DNA of 64,000 nt from Rhodopseudomonas palustris (GTDB lineage Bacteria; Pseudomonadota; Alphaproteobacteria; Rhizobiales; Xanthobacteraceae). Within the stretch, counting starts at the first letter, position 1; each line of letters opens with the position of its first letter. The stretch lies in the NCBI RefSeq assembly GCF_013415845.1, contig NZ_CP058907.1, forward strand, positions 1,116,001 through 1,180,000, written 5' to 3'. Of the stretch, positions 39,837-49,268 are shown piece by piece. The notes under the pieces are model-generated. The model saw only the letters and a program-made list of their open reading frames with translations. It was not told the DNA's origin and ran no database searches. A program made the translations under genes and the position numbers.

Positions 39837-42053
39837 ATGACCAGACGCAATCTCATCGTTCTGCTGATGTGTTCGGTGTCGTATCCGGCGATTGCCCAGC
39901 AGGCCGTGATGCTCGACGAAATCACGGTGACGGCGCAGAAACGTCCGGAGCAGGCGGCCGACGTTCCGATCAGTATCGACGTCTGGAGCGGCCAGCGCCT
40001 CGAGGAAAGCCGGACTCTGCGCCGCGATCAGGCGCTGTCGGCGACGCCGAACGCGCAGATGGGAACGGTCTCCGGCAGCCTCTACACGAATTTCACGGCG
40101 ATACGCGGCGTGGGCTCGGCGTTGATCGATACCGATCCCGCCGTAGGGCTCTATGTCGACGGCGTCGCGGCCGGTGCGTCGCAGACCTACGGCGGCAATC
40201 TGCTGGACATCGATCGAGTGGAGATTCTGCGCGGCCCGCAGGGCACGCTCTACGGACGCAACAATCTCGCCGGTTCAGTCAACGTCATATCCAATCTTCC
40301 GGATCCGTCGCGGACGTACGGCGAATTCGGCGTCGACTACGGCCGGTTCAACACGGCGCGCAGCTTCGGCTTCTTCAACACGCCGATTGGTAACAGCGGT
40401 TGGGCGGTTCGTGGCGCGCTGTCCGGCTCCCGCAATGACGGCTATACGCCGGATGATGCGACAGGCGGGAAGGTCAACTCGCTGCAGGATATCTCCGGGC
40501 GCTTCAGCGTTATGGGGCCGGTCAGCGACACGGTGGACTTTCTGGGAAGCGTCGAGCACGAGCGTCAACGCACCGTCGATGGCGCGTTCATGAGCGAAGC
40601 GGATTTCCAGGCCGGGCGGCGCAGTGTCGACATCGTCAATCCGTTCAACGGCACCCTCTCGACGACGACCGCACGCGCTCAGTTCACGGCCCGCCTCGAC
40701 AACGGTGATCGTCTGGTATCGCTCACCGGCTTCCGTACCAACGAAACCGACTTCAAGGGCAATTCGTTTCCCCAAGGCTATTTCGCCGCGACCAACGCCT
40801 TCTTCAGAAGTGCGGGTGTCGCCGGCTTCCAGTATCGGGCCGACAATCCCTTCAACGGAAGCTACGATCAGATCTCCCAGGAATTCCGCTACGAATCCGA
40901 TCACAACGAGCGCTTCAAATGGGTCGGCGGACTCTACGCGGAGCGCAGCCACGGATCCCGTCAGTACGGCCTGACCAACAGTTTCGATTCGGGCGGCTTC
41001 TTGAGTGGGAGCGGCGTGACGCTGCAGTCGAAGGGCGTGACCGACACGACCGCACTCGCCGCCTTCGCGGACGGCACCTTCGCGCTGACCGAGCGCTGGA
41101 AGATATTCGGGGGAGCGCGCCTCGGCTACGATCACAAGGAGTTCTCTTACGACTTCCGGTCCGACAACGCGTCGTTCAACACGATCTTTGCCCCGGTCGT
41201 CGCCGGCTTTGCGCCGGCCTATCTCGCCAGCCTGTCCGCGCCGTATGTGACGCCGCGCTTCGGCACTCAGTTCGACGTGAGCGACAAGCTCAACGTCTAT
41301 GCCAGCATCAGCCGTGGCTACAAGTCGGGCGGGTTCAATGCCGGCTTCGTCGCTCGCGGTGACGAGAAGGCGTTCGACGCCGAGACGCTGTGGAGCTACG
41401 AGGCGGGTTGGAAAGGTCGTTTCCTCGCCGATCGGCTGTCACTCAACGGCAGCGTCTTCTTCATGGATTGGCGCAATCAGCAGGTTCAGACGTTCAACGT
41501 CGCCACCCAATCGACGCCGATCCAGAACGCTCCGAAGAGCCGGTCCTACGGCGCCGAACTGGAGGCCCGTCTGAAGATCGACGATCATTGGTCGGTGCGC
41601 GCCGGGCTGGGATATGTCGACGCCACCTATGTCGACTTCAAGAACGCGCTCGCAACCGGAGCCTCGACGACGATCGACGTCGGAGGCAACCAGCAGCAAT
41701 ACGTCTCGAAATTCTCGGGCACGGTCGGCATCGGCTATGCCTGGAACGTCGGCTACGACGATCTGCAGGGGGCGGCGGAGGTCGCGTATCAGTTCCGGTC
41801 CGGATTCTACTTCGACGTCGCCAACACGCTGCGCCAGCCGGCCTATGGCTTGCTGAATGCGAGGATCGGGGTGGAGAACGAGCGCTACGCCGCGCATCTG
41901 TGGGGGCTCAATCTCGCCGACCAGCGCTATCGTGTCTCGGCGACGGACTTCGGGCTCGGTTCGCTGGTCGCGGTCGGAACCCCGCTGACGGTGGGGGCGA
42001 CGTTCAAGATCAAGTTTTCGCAGCAGAACGACGCCCACGCGATCGTCAAATAG
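39837..42053 (+). CDS. TonB-dependent receptor
   Basis: 738 residues from ATG 39837, which gives the signal peptide MTRRNLIVLLMCSVSYPAIAQQ. The TonB box is in MLDEITVTAQKRPEQAADVPISI. Plug signatures include FTAIRGVGSALIDTDPAVGLYVDGVAAG and RVEILRGPQGTLYGRNNLAGSVNVISNLPDP. The barrel ends ...GTPLTVGATFKIKFSQQNDAHAIVK. It is of the broad FyuA/CirA-like group common for xenosiderophores and other large ligands. The two genes behind it (8-base gap to the first) suggest a dedicated uptake and modification unit. Confidence 0.92.
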   Translation: MTRRNLIVLLMCSVSYPAIAQQAVMLDEITVTAQKRPEQAADVPISIDVWSGQRLEESRTLRRDQALSATPNAQMGTVSGSLYTNFTAIRGVGSALIDTDPAVGLYVDGVAAGASQTYGGNLLDIDRVEILRGPQGTLYGRNNLAGSVNVISNLPDPSRTYGEFGVDYGRFNTARSFGFFNTPIGNSGWAVRGALSGSRNDGYTPDDATGGKVNSLQDISGRFSVMGPVSDTVDFLGSVEHERQRTVDGAFMSEADFQAGRRSVDIVNPFNGTLSTTTARAQFTARLDNGDRLVSLTGFRTNETDFKGNSFPQGYFAATNAFFRSAGVAGFQYRADNPFNGSYDQISQEFRYESDHNERFKWVGGLYAERSHGSRQYGLTNSFDSGGFLSGSGVTLQSKGVTDTTALAAFADGTFALTERWKIFGGARLGYDHKEFSYDFRSDNASFNTIFAPVVAGFAPAYLASLSAPYVTPRFGTQFDVSDKLNVYASISRGYKSGGFNAGFVARGDEKAFDAETLWSYEAGWKGRFLADRLSLNGSVFFMDWRNQQVQTFNVATQSTPIQNAPKSRSYGAELEARLKIDDHWSVRAGLGYVDATYVDFKNALATGASTTIDVGGNQQQYVSKFSGTVGIGYAWNVGYDDLQGAAEVAYQFRSGFYFDVANTLRQPAYGLLNARIGVENERYAAHLWGLNLADQRYRVSATDFGLGSLVAVGTPLTVGATFKIKFSQQNDAHAIVK

Positions 42054-42060
42054 GTGCCCG

Positions 42061-42504
42061 ATGAACAGCCCTCTCGACGTCAAGGATCTGATGGACCTCG
42101 GACTAGACCCGGTCGTCGTCTTCAACCCGCCGTCGATCGGCACGCCGGATCGGATTGAGCGCTATCATGCGGCGCTGGAATGGTTGATCGGGCGAGAACG
42201 GCCGTTCGTCCTGGTCACGCGCGCGGACGGAGACGAGGCGTCGGAAAGCCACGAGGATCGCAAGTCCCGCGCTGTGTGGTTCAAGAACAATCTGATGGCG
42301 TTGGTGCAGGTGTGCCGCGGGTTCGTCTACGTCGAACAGGACGAAGCCAGGCGGGCCGCGTGGCAGGCCCGGGCTGAAGGCATGGCCAAGACGTTTCCGG
42401 TTCCGATGATCATCGCCGGCGACATGGAAGCTGCAATCACGCAGGCGCTCGATCTGGTGGCGGCGTCGCGAGATCCTGCACCCGGCGGCTCTCCACATGC
42501 CTGA
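42061..42504 (+). CDS. Unknown 147-residue protein of the TonB locus
   Basis: 147 residues, soluble, no signal. VVVFNPPSIGTPDRIERYHAALEWLIGRERPFVLVTRADG and FPVPMIIAGDMEAAITQALDLVA suggest an alpha/beta fold with a Rossmann-like layout. It starts 8 bases after the TonB receptor and overlaps the methyltransferase start by 8 bases, so it is part of that operon. I do not recognise the family. The position implies a role in handling or sensing whatever the receptor imports. Confidence 0.8.
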   Translation: MNSPLDVKDLMDLGLDPVVVFNPPSIGTPDRIERYHAALEWLIGRERPFVLVTRADGDEASESHEDRKSRAVWFKNNLMALVQVCRGFVYVEQDEARRAAWQARAEGMAKTFPVPMIIAGDMEAAITQALDLVAASRDPAPGGSPHA

Positions 42505-43351
42505 AAAGATGTCGGCCGACACTCTGCACGGCGTGGCGGAGACGCTGCTCATTCCGCAGGCCGCACGCGCGCTGCTGCCGCATCGGTTGCCGCGGAGTCG
42601 GTACGACGATCCGGAGGCGCGCCGCATCGCGAAACAGCTCGATGCTGATCTGACCCGGTTCCAGAGCGATAGGGCGTCGATGGAGAGCGCGATTGCGCGA
42701 TCCGACTGGATTGATCGCCGGGCGGCGGCTTTCTTCATGGCTCATCCTGGCGGCTATGGCGTGAGTCTGGGGAGCGGGCTCGACACGCGCCTGGCCCGGC
42801 TGGCGCGGATCACCGACATGGTGCGCGCCGAATGGATCGACCTGGATCTGCCGGAGGTGACGGCGCTTCGTCGCCGACTCATTCCGGATACGGACTCATC
42901 GCGTTCGATCGCCGCGGACTTGAACGGCACCGACTGGTCCAGGGTGCTGGACGGGGCGGCGGATCGTCCGCTCATCGTCACCTGCGAAGGCGTGTCGATG
43001 TACATGACGCCCGAACGGGTGGCGGCTTTGTTCGGGACCATCGCCCGATGCCGCGGCGCATCTCGCGCGCCAACTGAGATCATCTTCGATTACTGCAGCC
43101 CCATGATGGCGCGACTCGGACGACATCACGTGTCGGTGCGCAAGACGTCGTGCGGGCGCTCGGACGCATCGCCGTTCCGGTCCAGCATGCGGCGCGCCGC
43201 CGACATCGCCGCCTTCGATCCACGCTGGCGCATCGACGAAGAGACCGATGGTCCGGCGCGCAGCGGCGCGGTCGGGACGGTGATCGCGACGATGCACCGC
43301 GTGATGACCGGCCGTATGGTCTACGGCCTGGCCAGAGCCACGCTGGTCTAA
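42497..43351 (+). CDS. Leucine carboxyl methyltransferase-like SAM methyltransferase
   Basis: 284 residues. The PPM2/LCMT family core is visible: RAAAFFMAHPGGYGVSLGSGLDTRLARL (SAM motif), AEWIDLDLPEVTALRR, and RPLIVTCEGVSMYMTPERVAALF. This family includes polyketide O-methyltransferases such as TcmP as well as protein carboxyl methyltransferases. Cytosolic. It is translationally coupled to the 147-residue protein and converges with the DUF2339 gene (4-base overlap of the stops). A small-molecule methylation role linked to the TonB receptor is inference. Confidence 0.85.
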   Translation: MPEKMSADTLHGVAETLLIPQAARALLPHRLPRSRYDDPEARRIAKQLDADLTRFQSDRASMESAIARSDWIDRRAAAFFMAHPGGYGVSLGSGLDTRLARLARITDMVRAEWIDLDLPEVTALRRRLIPDTDSSRSIAADLNGTDWSRVLDGAADRPLIVTCEGVSMYMTPERVAALFGTIARCRGASRAPTEIIFDYCSPMMARLGRHHVSVRKTSCGRSDASPFRSSMRRAADIAAFDPRWRIDEETDGPARSGAVGTVIATMHRVMTGRMVYGLARATLV

Positions 43352-46020
43352 CGAACGGGATCCTCGGGTGCATCGCCCGTCACGGGCGTGCCGCGCGGAC
43401 GGAACAGGATGCGCTGATACAGCCATCCGATCGCCACCAGCACCACGCCGAGGCCCATGAACGACAGCGCCCGGTACACACCGGTCAGCGTCGACATGTC
43501 GATCACGAACACCTTCAGCACGGTGAGCCCGATCACCACCGCCGATGCCAGCCGCGCGCGCTGTGAGTTGAACAGCAGGCCGGCACCGAGCAGCAGCACG
43601 CCGCAGATCAGCCACGCCACCGAGTAGGTGTATTGTTCGGCATCGGTGGTCGGCCCGTAGGCCAGGATCGGGCCGTGATACACGCGCTGCACCTGCAGCG
43701 TCACGTAAGCGAGCCCCATGATCAGCGCCAGCGCGGCGAAGCCGTTGGCGTAGGCCGGACGCCGCACGCCTGCGACCGCATAGGACAGCAGCAGCGCCAG
43801 CACGGCCGGCAGCGCGTAGGCGAGTACGAGGCGGTTGATGATGAGCCCGCCGACATCGGTGGTCCAGAACGTCGGGTTCTCCCACAGCAGCAGGCCAAAC
43901 ACGCTGCCCAGCGCAGCGAAGATCGCGAGCAGGATCGCAGCGATGTTGTGGACCGGGCTGTGGCTGCGCAGCCGCAACCGTTCCAGGCCGATTGCCATCG
44001 CGAGCGTGACGCAGACCTGCAGGGCGACTTCTGTCAGGCCGGCGCTATCGCGATAGACGTCGCCGCCATTCACCGCGTGGCGGATTTCCATGAAGGCAAG
44101 CAGCACGGTGAACAGGATTGCGGCGGATTCTATCATGCGTAATGGCGCATCATCGCCGCGTCGGCGCATCCAGATGCTGGCTAGCCAGAACGAGGCCGCC
44201 GGCACGCCGTAGCCCCACAGCAGCCAGTTGAACACCGGCGTGGTGCCGACCGTGTCGCCGACGATGCGCGGCTCGTAGCCGATCCGGGCCACGACGATGC
44301 CGGCGAGGATCGCGGCGAGCCAGCGCAGGAACGGGATCGGCCGCTGCAGCGAGATCCACGCGGTGCCTGCCGCCATCAGCGCCAACGCGATCGTGAGCCA
44401 ACCCTTCTCCAGCGCGAAGGTCAGCGCCAGCGCCAGCGCGCCAAGCGTCCCGGTCGCAAACAACGCGATCGAGATCGGCAGTCCCGGCCGATTGTCGCGC
44501 TTGCTGAGATGCTCGGTGGCGAAGCCAAACACAGCGGCGAGCACGACCGAGACAATCGCGAACGGAATTGAGCGATCGAGATGCACGATACGCGCATACA
44601 GCGCGATCAGCAGCGCCAGCGGCGTGAACACGCCGGCTGCCGCCCAGATCACTGGCACGGCCGCGTTCGGAGATCGTCCCTGCGCCAGGATGCCGAAGCC
44701 GGCGAAGCCGAGGCCGAACACCGCGGCGGCGATCAGATGCGTCGTCACCGGACCCGACAGCGGATCGGCGCCAATGCCCGGTAGCGCTCCGCCCGGAAGG
44801 ACGAGGAGCTCGGGACTGCCGCGCACCACCCACGACAGGAACACCAGACCGACCAAGCCTGCCGCAGCGCCGACCGCAGCAGTGGCGGCCGCGGCGCGCC
44901 AGGCGATGCCGAGCGTTGCGGCGACCAGCCCCGCGAACACGATCAGCGCCGCATCGCTGTGCGTGCTGGCCACCACGATCAGCGCGGCACCGAGCAGATA
45001 GGTCGCGAGCGCTGCCGACGAGACCGGTTCGATCCGGCCCGGCTCGATCGACGGTCCGAACAGCAGACCGCATACCACCAGCAGCGCCGCCAGCGTGAAG
45101 CCGGCGATGACGTGGAAGGCGTGCGGTGCGATCAGCGTCGCGGCGCCTTCGAGGCCGGGCAGCGTCCACAACAGGGCGAGAATGACCGTCGTCACAGCCA
45201 ACCAGCGCCACAGCCGGATACGGGCGAGCGCGAACGAGGCGGCGGTGATGACCGCCAGGTAGATGTAGAGCGCCCAGTAATCGGGCTCGCCCGACGATAC
45301 CAACACCGGCGTCGCAAAACCGGCGACGACGCCGAGCCCGGCGAGTGCCGGTCCGTGGAGGAGTGCTGCGGCGAGCGTGCCGAGCGCGACAAGGCCGAGT
45401 AGGATGAAGGCGGTTGCGGGCGCGAGGAAATCGTACAGCGCGTAGGACGCATACACGGTCGCGAATGCCACCGCAGTGCCGGCCGCTGTGAGGATCGCCG
45501 GGATGTTGGCGATCGGCAGCGCGGCGAGCTGTGCGACGCTTTCCTTGCGGCGCGTGATTTCGCCGGCGATCAGCAGTGCCAGCGCGAACAGAGCGCCGAG
45601 CAGCACCCGCACGCCGGGACCGAGCAGGCCCTGCTCGATCGAGTAGCGCACCATGAAGAAGCCGCCGAGCGCCAGCGTCAGGCCGCCGATCCACACCACC
45701 CAGCGGGTGCCGATCCGCTCCTCGAATCCGGGCTTCGCAGCTTCTGCGACCGCCTCCGCCGCGGGAGTGGCCGTTGTGTCAGGCGATGATGGTTCGATGG
45801 CAATCGTCGCGGCAATCTCCGGCGCGGCCTCGGCCTCAGGAGCCAGCGGAGCCTCGTTGATCGCGATGGGGGCAGCCGTGGCGGCTTGGGGCGTCGCGGG
45901 GAGGGGCTGTCCTGCGGTCAGCGCGTCGAGCCGGGCGCGCAGCTGAAGGATCTGGGTCTGCGTCTTGCGGGCGATCACCAAGGCGACGATGGCGATCGCA
46001 AAAGCCAGTAGCTCGAACAT
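43348..46020 (-). CDS. DUF2339 polytopic membrane protein
   Basis: 890 residues. One N-terminal helix (MFELLAFAIAIVALVIARKTQTQILQLRARLDAL), then a Pro/Ala/Glu-rich linker to about residue 100, then EERIGTRWVVWIGGLTLALGGFFMVRYSIEQGLLGPGVRVLLG, the DUF2339 signature. More than twenty further hydrophobic helices follow. Function unknown; the family is widespread in proteobacteria. It lies alone, upstream of convergent methyltransferase and downstream of nadQ (51-base gap). Confidence 0.9.
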   Translation of the reverse strand: MFELLAFAIAIVALVIARKTQTQILQLRARLDALTAGQPLPATPQAATAAPIAINEAPLAPEAEAAPEIAATIAIEPSSPDTTATPAAEAVAEAAKPGFEERIGTRWVVWIGGLTLALGGFFMVRYSIEQGLLGPGVRVLLGALFALALLIAGEITRRKESVAQLAALPIANIPAILTAAGTAVAFATVYASYALYDFLAPATAFILLGLVALGTLAAALLHGPALAGLGVVAGFATPVLVSSGEPDYWALYIYLAVITAASFALARIRLWRWLAVTTVILALLWTLPGLEGAATLIAPHAFHVIAGFTLAALLVVCGLLFGPSIEPGRIEPVSSAALATYLLGAALIVVASTHSDAALIVFAGLVAATLGIAWRAAAATAAVGAAAGLVGLVFLSWVVRGSPELLVLPGGALPGIGADPLSGPVTTHLIAAAVFGLGFAGFGILAQGRSPNAAVPVIWAAAGVFTPLALLIALYARIVHLDRSIPFAIVSVVLAAVFGFATEHLSKRDNRPGLPISIALFATGTLGALALALTFALEKGWLTIALALMAAGTAWISLQRPIPFLRWLAAILAGIVVARIGYEPRIVGDTVGTTPVFNWLLWGYGVPAASFWLASIWMRRRGDDAPLRMIESAAILFTVLLAFMEIRHAVNGGDVYRDSAGLTEVALQVCVTLAMAIGLERLRLRSHSPVHNIAAILLAIFAALGSVFGLLLWENPTFWTTDVGGLIINRLVLAYALPAVLALLLSYAVAGVRRPAYANGFAALALIMGLAYVTLQVQRVYHGPILAYGPTTDAEQYTYSVAWLICGVLLLGAGLLFNSQRARLASAVVIGLTVLKVFVIDMSTLTGVYRALSFMGLGVVLVAIGWLYQRILFRPRGTPVTGDAPEDPVR

Positions 46021-46071
46021 CCAACCTCCAGGCGAGCGGCCCAGATGGCGGGGCGTTTCGCTTTGACAGAA

Positions 46072-47067
46072 TTACCGCCGGCCGCGCACGCGCAGGCCGG
46101 GGGCGGGCCGTTCCTGCAGCACCTCGCGGCGGAAGCGGAACAACGCAGCGGGGCGCCCGCCGGTTCGTGTCGACATCTCGCCAGTCGGTTCGACCAGCGC
46201 GCCGGCTTCCACCAGGCGGCGGAAATTCTGCTTGTGCAGATGCCGGCCGGAGATCGCTTCGACGGTGTGCTGCAATTCGGTGAGTGTGAACTCGGGCGGG
46301 AGAAGTTCGAAGACCACCGGGCGGTATTTCAGCTTGGCGCGCAGCCGCGCGATCGCGGTGGCGAGGATGCGGCGGTGGTCGAACCGCATCGCGACGCCGA
46401 GTGTCGGCACCTTGCTGCGCGACAGCGCCGCCGGGCGGCCGTCGCGGCGCGCCTCTTCGATCAGCCCGGCCTCGTAAAGCAGTTCGTAGCGGTCGAGCAC
46501 GCGCTCCTCGTCCCACGGTGCCCCATCCACGCCGAAGAACAGCCGCACCCGATCCTTGCGTGCCAGCGCCCGCGCCATCCCCGGCTCCTCGGCCTGTGCG
46601 GCCCAGGCGGTGAGTTCGGGGATGATATCGCGCGCGATAATCGCCGGCTGCTGTTCGCGCCAGTCTTCCCACGGGAAGAAGCGATACCAGGGTTCGAAGG
46701 TGGCGCCAGCCGCACGCGCGGCGTTGTCGGCGGCGCGGGTCAGCGCCAGATAGCCGATCGAAGCGACGTGAACCTCGGTGTCGCCGAGCCGGGCGTGACG
46801 GCCACGGTCTCCGAAGGTGTAGAGCTGCTCGACATAGCCGAGCCGCAGCCCGGTCTGCTCTTCCACCCAGGCCCGCAAGCCGATCTCCAGGGTGCGGTGG
46901 GTGATGGCGTCGAACGGGCCGTAGGGCAGGCCGGCGAGGCTGCCTCCGCCGTCGCCCGACGCTGTCAGGATCATCGGCTGGTTGGCCTCGATCGCGACGA
47001 TCGCCGCGGTCAGTCCGATCTCGATCGGAACCGTGGCCTTGTCGCTGATCTCGGAGGGCAGGCTCAT
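46072..47067 (-). CDS. nadQ: NadQ-type NAD metabolism regulator (Nudix-like with winged helix)
   Basis: 331 residues from ATG 47067. The N-terminal ~200 residues resemble a Nudix fold (PIEIGLTAAIVAIEANQPMILTASGD, YGPFDAITHRTLEIGLRAWVEEQTGL) that lost the catalytic REUxEE box. The C-terminal part is a winged helix (FELLPPEFTLTELQHTVEAISGRHLHKQNFRRLVEAGALVEPTGE), as in NrtR-like regulators. COG4111/NadQ proteins are annotated as NAD regulators of alphaproteobacteria and are predicted to repress nadABC. A palindrome fitting that role lies before nadA in this window. The start overlaps the phosphatase gene by 4 bases (ATGA). Confidence 0.8.
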   Translation of the reverse strand: MSLPSEISDKATVPIEIGLTAAIVAIEANQPMILTASGDGGGSLAGLPYGPFDAITHRTLEIGLRAWVEEQTGLRLGYVEQLYTFGDRGRHARLGDTEVHVASIGYLALTRAADNAARAAGATFEPWYRFFPWEDWREQQPAIIARDIIPELTAWAAQAEEPGMARALARKDRVRLFFGVDGAPWDEERVLDRYELLYEAGLIEEARRDGRPAALSRSKVPTLGVAMRFDHRRILATAIARLRAKLKYRPVVFELLPPEFTLTELQHTVEAISGRHLHKQNFRRLVEAGALVEPTGEMSTRTGGRPAALFRFRREVLQERPAPGLRVRGRR

Positions 47068-47570
47068 TCGAGATCGACGCGAAACGGCACGCCCTCGATG
47101 CTGAGATCGCCGGGGCCGATCGCCTCGAGGGCGCGCAGCATCCGCCCCTGCCGCCCCAGCGCCCGATCGGCCAGCGCCACGATCAAACGATTCGGTGATG
47201 CGCAGGGCGAGGCCCGGCGGATCTGACGGGCGATCGTCACCTCGTCGCGATGCGGATTGAGCGCGCAGGCGGCCGCAAATGCGCTGGCGGTGGAGCGGCT
47301 GATGCCGGCGTAGCAATGCACGACCAGCGGCGCCGAGCGATCCCAGCTCCGAACGAAATCCAGCACCTGGCTGATGTGATCGAGATTCGGCGCGTTGAAG
47401 CCGTCCATCACCTCGGTGATGTCGTCCATCTCGATCCGCAGGTGGTTGGCTTCGAGCACTGTGGCCGGGCGTTGCACTTGGCCGACATTGGCCATCACCG
47501 AGAGCACATGGCTGGCCTCGGTCGTCGCAACGGTCGGATGCAAGGCTGCGAGCGAGCAGACGTGAATCAT
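47064..47570 (-). CDS. Tyrosine phosphatase-like protein
   Basis: 168 residues. VVHCYAGISRSTASAFAAA holds the CX5R phosphatase loop (Cys86, Arg92), and RIEMDDITEVMDGFNAPNLDHISQVLDFV could supply the general acid. No signal, so cytosolic. The stop overlaps nadQ's start by 4 bases; the two are one transcription unit. Substrate unknown; the coupling suggests a link with NAD or nucleotide metabolism. Confidence 0.85.
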   Translation of the reverse strand: MIHVCSLAALHPTVATTEASHVLSVMANVGQVQRPATVLEANHLRIEMDDITEVMDGFNAPNLDHISQVLDFVRSWDRSAPLVVHCYAGISRSTASAFAAACALNPHRDEVTIARQIRRASPCASPNRLIVALADRALGRQGRMLRALEAIGPGDLSIEGVPFRVDLE

Positions 47571-47636
47571 GGGCCTTTCCGAGGTTGGCGCGATCTTAAT
47601 CCTGCGCCGCGGGCGGTGAAAGCGCGATGACGGGAC

Positions 47637-48254
47637 TCAAGCCTGCAGGCTCTCGAACCGGGCCAGCAGCCGCTTTTCGGCCTTTCCGGCCGGCCAGGGC
47701 GTCAGATAGTCCTCGACCATCGCCTCCGGCAGGCCCGGATCGTTGCCGAACAGCCGCTTGGCCTCGGCCTTGGTGAAGCCGGCGAGGTGAGTCGCTTCGA
47801 GGTAGGCGGAGCCGCGGTCGGCGGCCTTGATCTGGCGTTCGATCGCCTCATCCAGCACCGCCGGCAGGCCGAAGCGGATGTGGATCGCGCCGAGCAGGCG
47901 CTTTTCGACCCGCTTGTAGGACTCGCCGATCACCGCTTTGAACGGCGAGATCATGTCGCCGATCACGTATTCTGGGGCGTCGTGCAGCAGCGCGGCGAGC
48001 CGCAGCTTGGCGTCGATCCGCGGGTTCTTCTCGCGCATCACCGCCTCGACCAGCAGGGTGTGCTGCGCCACCGAAAAGATGTGGGAGCCGCTGGTCTGGC
48101 CGTTCCACCGCGCCACCCGGGCGAGACCATGGGCGATGTCGGCGAATTCGACGTCGAGCGGCGAGGGATCGAGCAGATCGAGCCTGCGGCCAGACAGCAT
48201 CCGCTGCCAGACGCGGCTGGAGGCTTGCGACGATTTCTTCGGCGAAGACGGCAT
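47637..48254 (-). CDS. HD-domain hydrolase, YfbR-like
   Basis: 205 residues. HD-domain metal ligands appear in SHIFSVAQHTLLVEAVM and LRLAALLHDAPEYVIGDMISPFKAVIGESY, with Asp in KAADRGSAYLEATHL. These fit YfbR-type 5'-nucleotidases, which act on deoxyribonucleoside monophosphates. The family role is known only in part; here it is predicted. It sits 67 bases upstream of the phosphatase on the same strand and may be cotranscribed with it and nadQ. Confidence 0.85.
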   Translation of the reverse strand: MPSSPKKSSQASSRVWQRMLSGRRLDLLDPSPLDVEFADIAHGLARVARWNGQTSGSHIFSVAQHTLLVEAVMREKNPRIDAKLRLAALLHDAPEYVIGDMISPFKAVIGESYKRVEKRLLGAIHIRFGLPAVLDEAIERQIKAADRGSAYLEATHLAGFTKAEAKRLFGNDPGLPEAMVEDYLTPWPAGKAEKRLLARFESLQA

Positions 48255-48434
48255 GACGATTCGAAATGGGACAGCTTGAGTAGATAGACGCGCCGCGGCG
48301 GCCGCGGCGATGTAACCGCCATATAGGCAGCCTTGCCCGAACTAAGCCACCGTCTCGGCCCAGTTCTGCACGATCTTGAGAGTACGATCGGGGTCCTTGT
48401 GCTGGTGGGCGTATTGCACCAAGGGGGATACACG

Positions 48435-48605
48435 ATGGGGAGATTGGATCGCCGCGATGGGGAGCGGCTGCAGTGCAGTGATGCGGACGAACGGGCCGCA
48501 CCAGCGGTGGCGCTGCGGGATCTGGAGAAGGAAAACGAGACGCTGAAGGAACTCGTCGTCAGCCTCTCCGAATTGGTGATGAAGCGGGTCGCGGGGCAGC
48601 GCTGA
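48435..48605 (+). CDS. Small coiled-coil hypothetical protein (56 residues)
   Basis: MGRLDRRDGERLQCSDADERAAPAVALRDLEKENETLKELVVSLSELVMKRVAGQR. The start is chosen at ATG 48435 because AAGGGGG lies 8 bases upstream; an in-frame extension to 48333 lacks one. Residues ~28-52 (LRDLEKENETLKELVVSLSEL) form a short leucine-zipper-like coiled coil. The end resembles the N-terminal coiled coil of IS3-type transposase subunits, but nothing transposase-like follows. Function unknown. Confidence 0.65.
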   Translation: MGRLDRRDGERLQCSDADERAAPAVALRDLEKENETLKELVVSLSELVMKRVAGQR

Positions 48606-48611
48606 GAGAAC

Positions 48612-49268
48612 TCAGCGCTGACGTAACGGAGCCCTCTTCGCCGGCGCCGCAGAACGCCGCGCCGGTTTTTTCATCTGCCCGCAGGTGGCGTGGCAGTGAC
48701 AGTCGACCAGATGGTCGTTGACCATCCCGACCGCCTGCATGAAAGCGTACACGATCGTCGGCCCGACGAACTTGAAGCCGCGTGCCGATAGGTCCTTGGA
48801 GATATTCACCGACAGCGGCGTCGAGGCCGGCACGCTCGCGGTGGTCTTGAAGGTGTTGATTTTCGGCGTGCCGCCGACGAAGTCCCACAGCAGCTTCGAG
48901 AAACCCGGACCTTCTTCCTGAATCTTTAGCCACGCCTTGGCGCTGCCGATCGTGCCCTCGATCTTGGCGCGGTTGCGGACGATGCCGACGTCGTTCATCA
49001 GTGCCGCGACCTTGTCGGCGTCGTAGCGGGCGATCTTGGCCGGATCGAAATCGTCGAAGGCGCGGCGGAAGTTATCGCGCTTGCGCAGGATCGTGATCCA
49101 CGACAGCCCAGCCTGAAAACCGTCGAGGATCAGCTTCTCGTACAGTGCGCGGTCGTCGTATTCCGGCACGCCCCATTCGGTGTCGTGATACGCGACATAG
49201 AGCGGATCGTCGCCCGGCCACGGACAGCGCATAAGTCCGTCAGCACCGACGCGCGGTCCGCGGGTCAT
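48612..49268 (-). CDS. tag: DNA-3-methyladenine glycosylase I
   Basis: 218 residues. MRCPWPGDDPLYVAYHDTEWGVPEYDDRALYEKLILDGFQAGLSW is the Tag N-terminal signature, including the zinc Cys and the base-pocket residues; the zinc site is completed by VDCHCHATC near the C-terminus. Removes 3-methyladenine from DNA in base-excision repair. The last ~22 residues are a Lys/Arg/Pro-rich extension. The start overlaps the ygfZ-type gene's stop by 4 bases. Confidence 0.95.
   Translation of the reverse strand: MTRGPRVGADGLMRCPWPGDDPLYVAYHDTEWGVPEYDDRALYEKLILDGFQAGLSWITILRKRDNFRRAFDDFDPAKIARYDADKVAALMNDVGIVRNRAKIEGTIGSAKAWLKIQEEGPGFSKLLWDFVGGTPKINTFKTTASVPASTPLSVNISKDLSARGFKFVGPTIVYAFMQAVGMVNDHLVDCHCHATCGQMKKPARRSAAPAKRAPLRQR

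Noticed and set aside
48333..48434. Longer start for the 56-residue coiled-coil protein
   Set aside because: The AAGGGGG ribosome site fits only the ATG at 48435.
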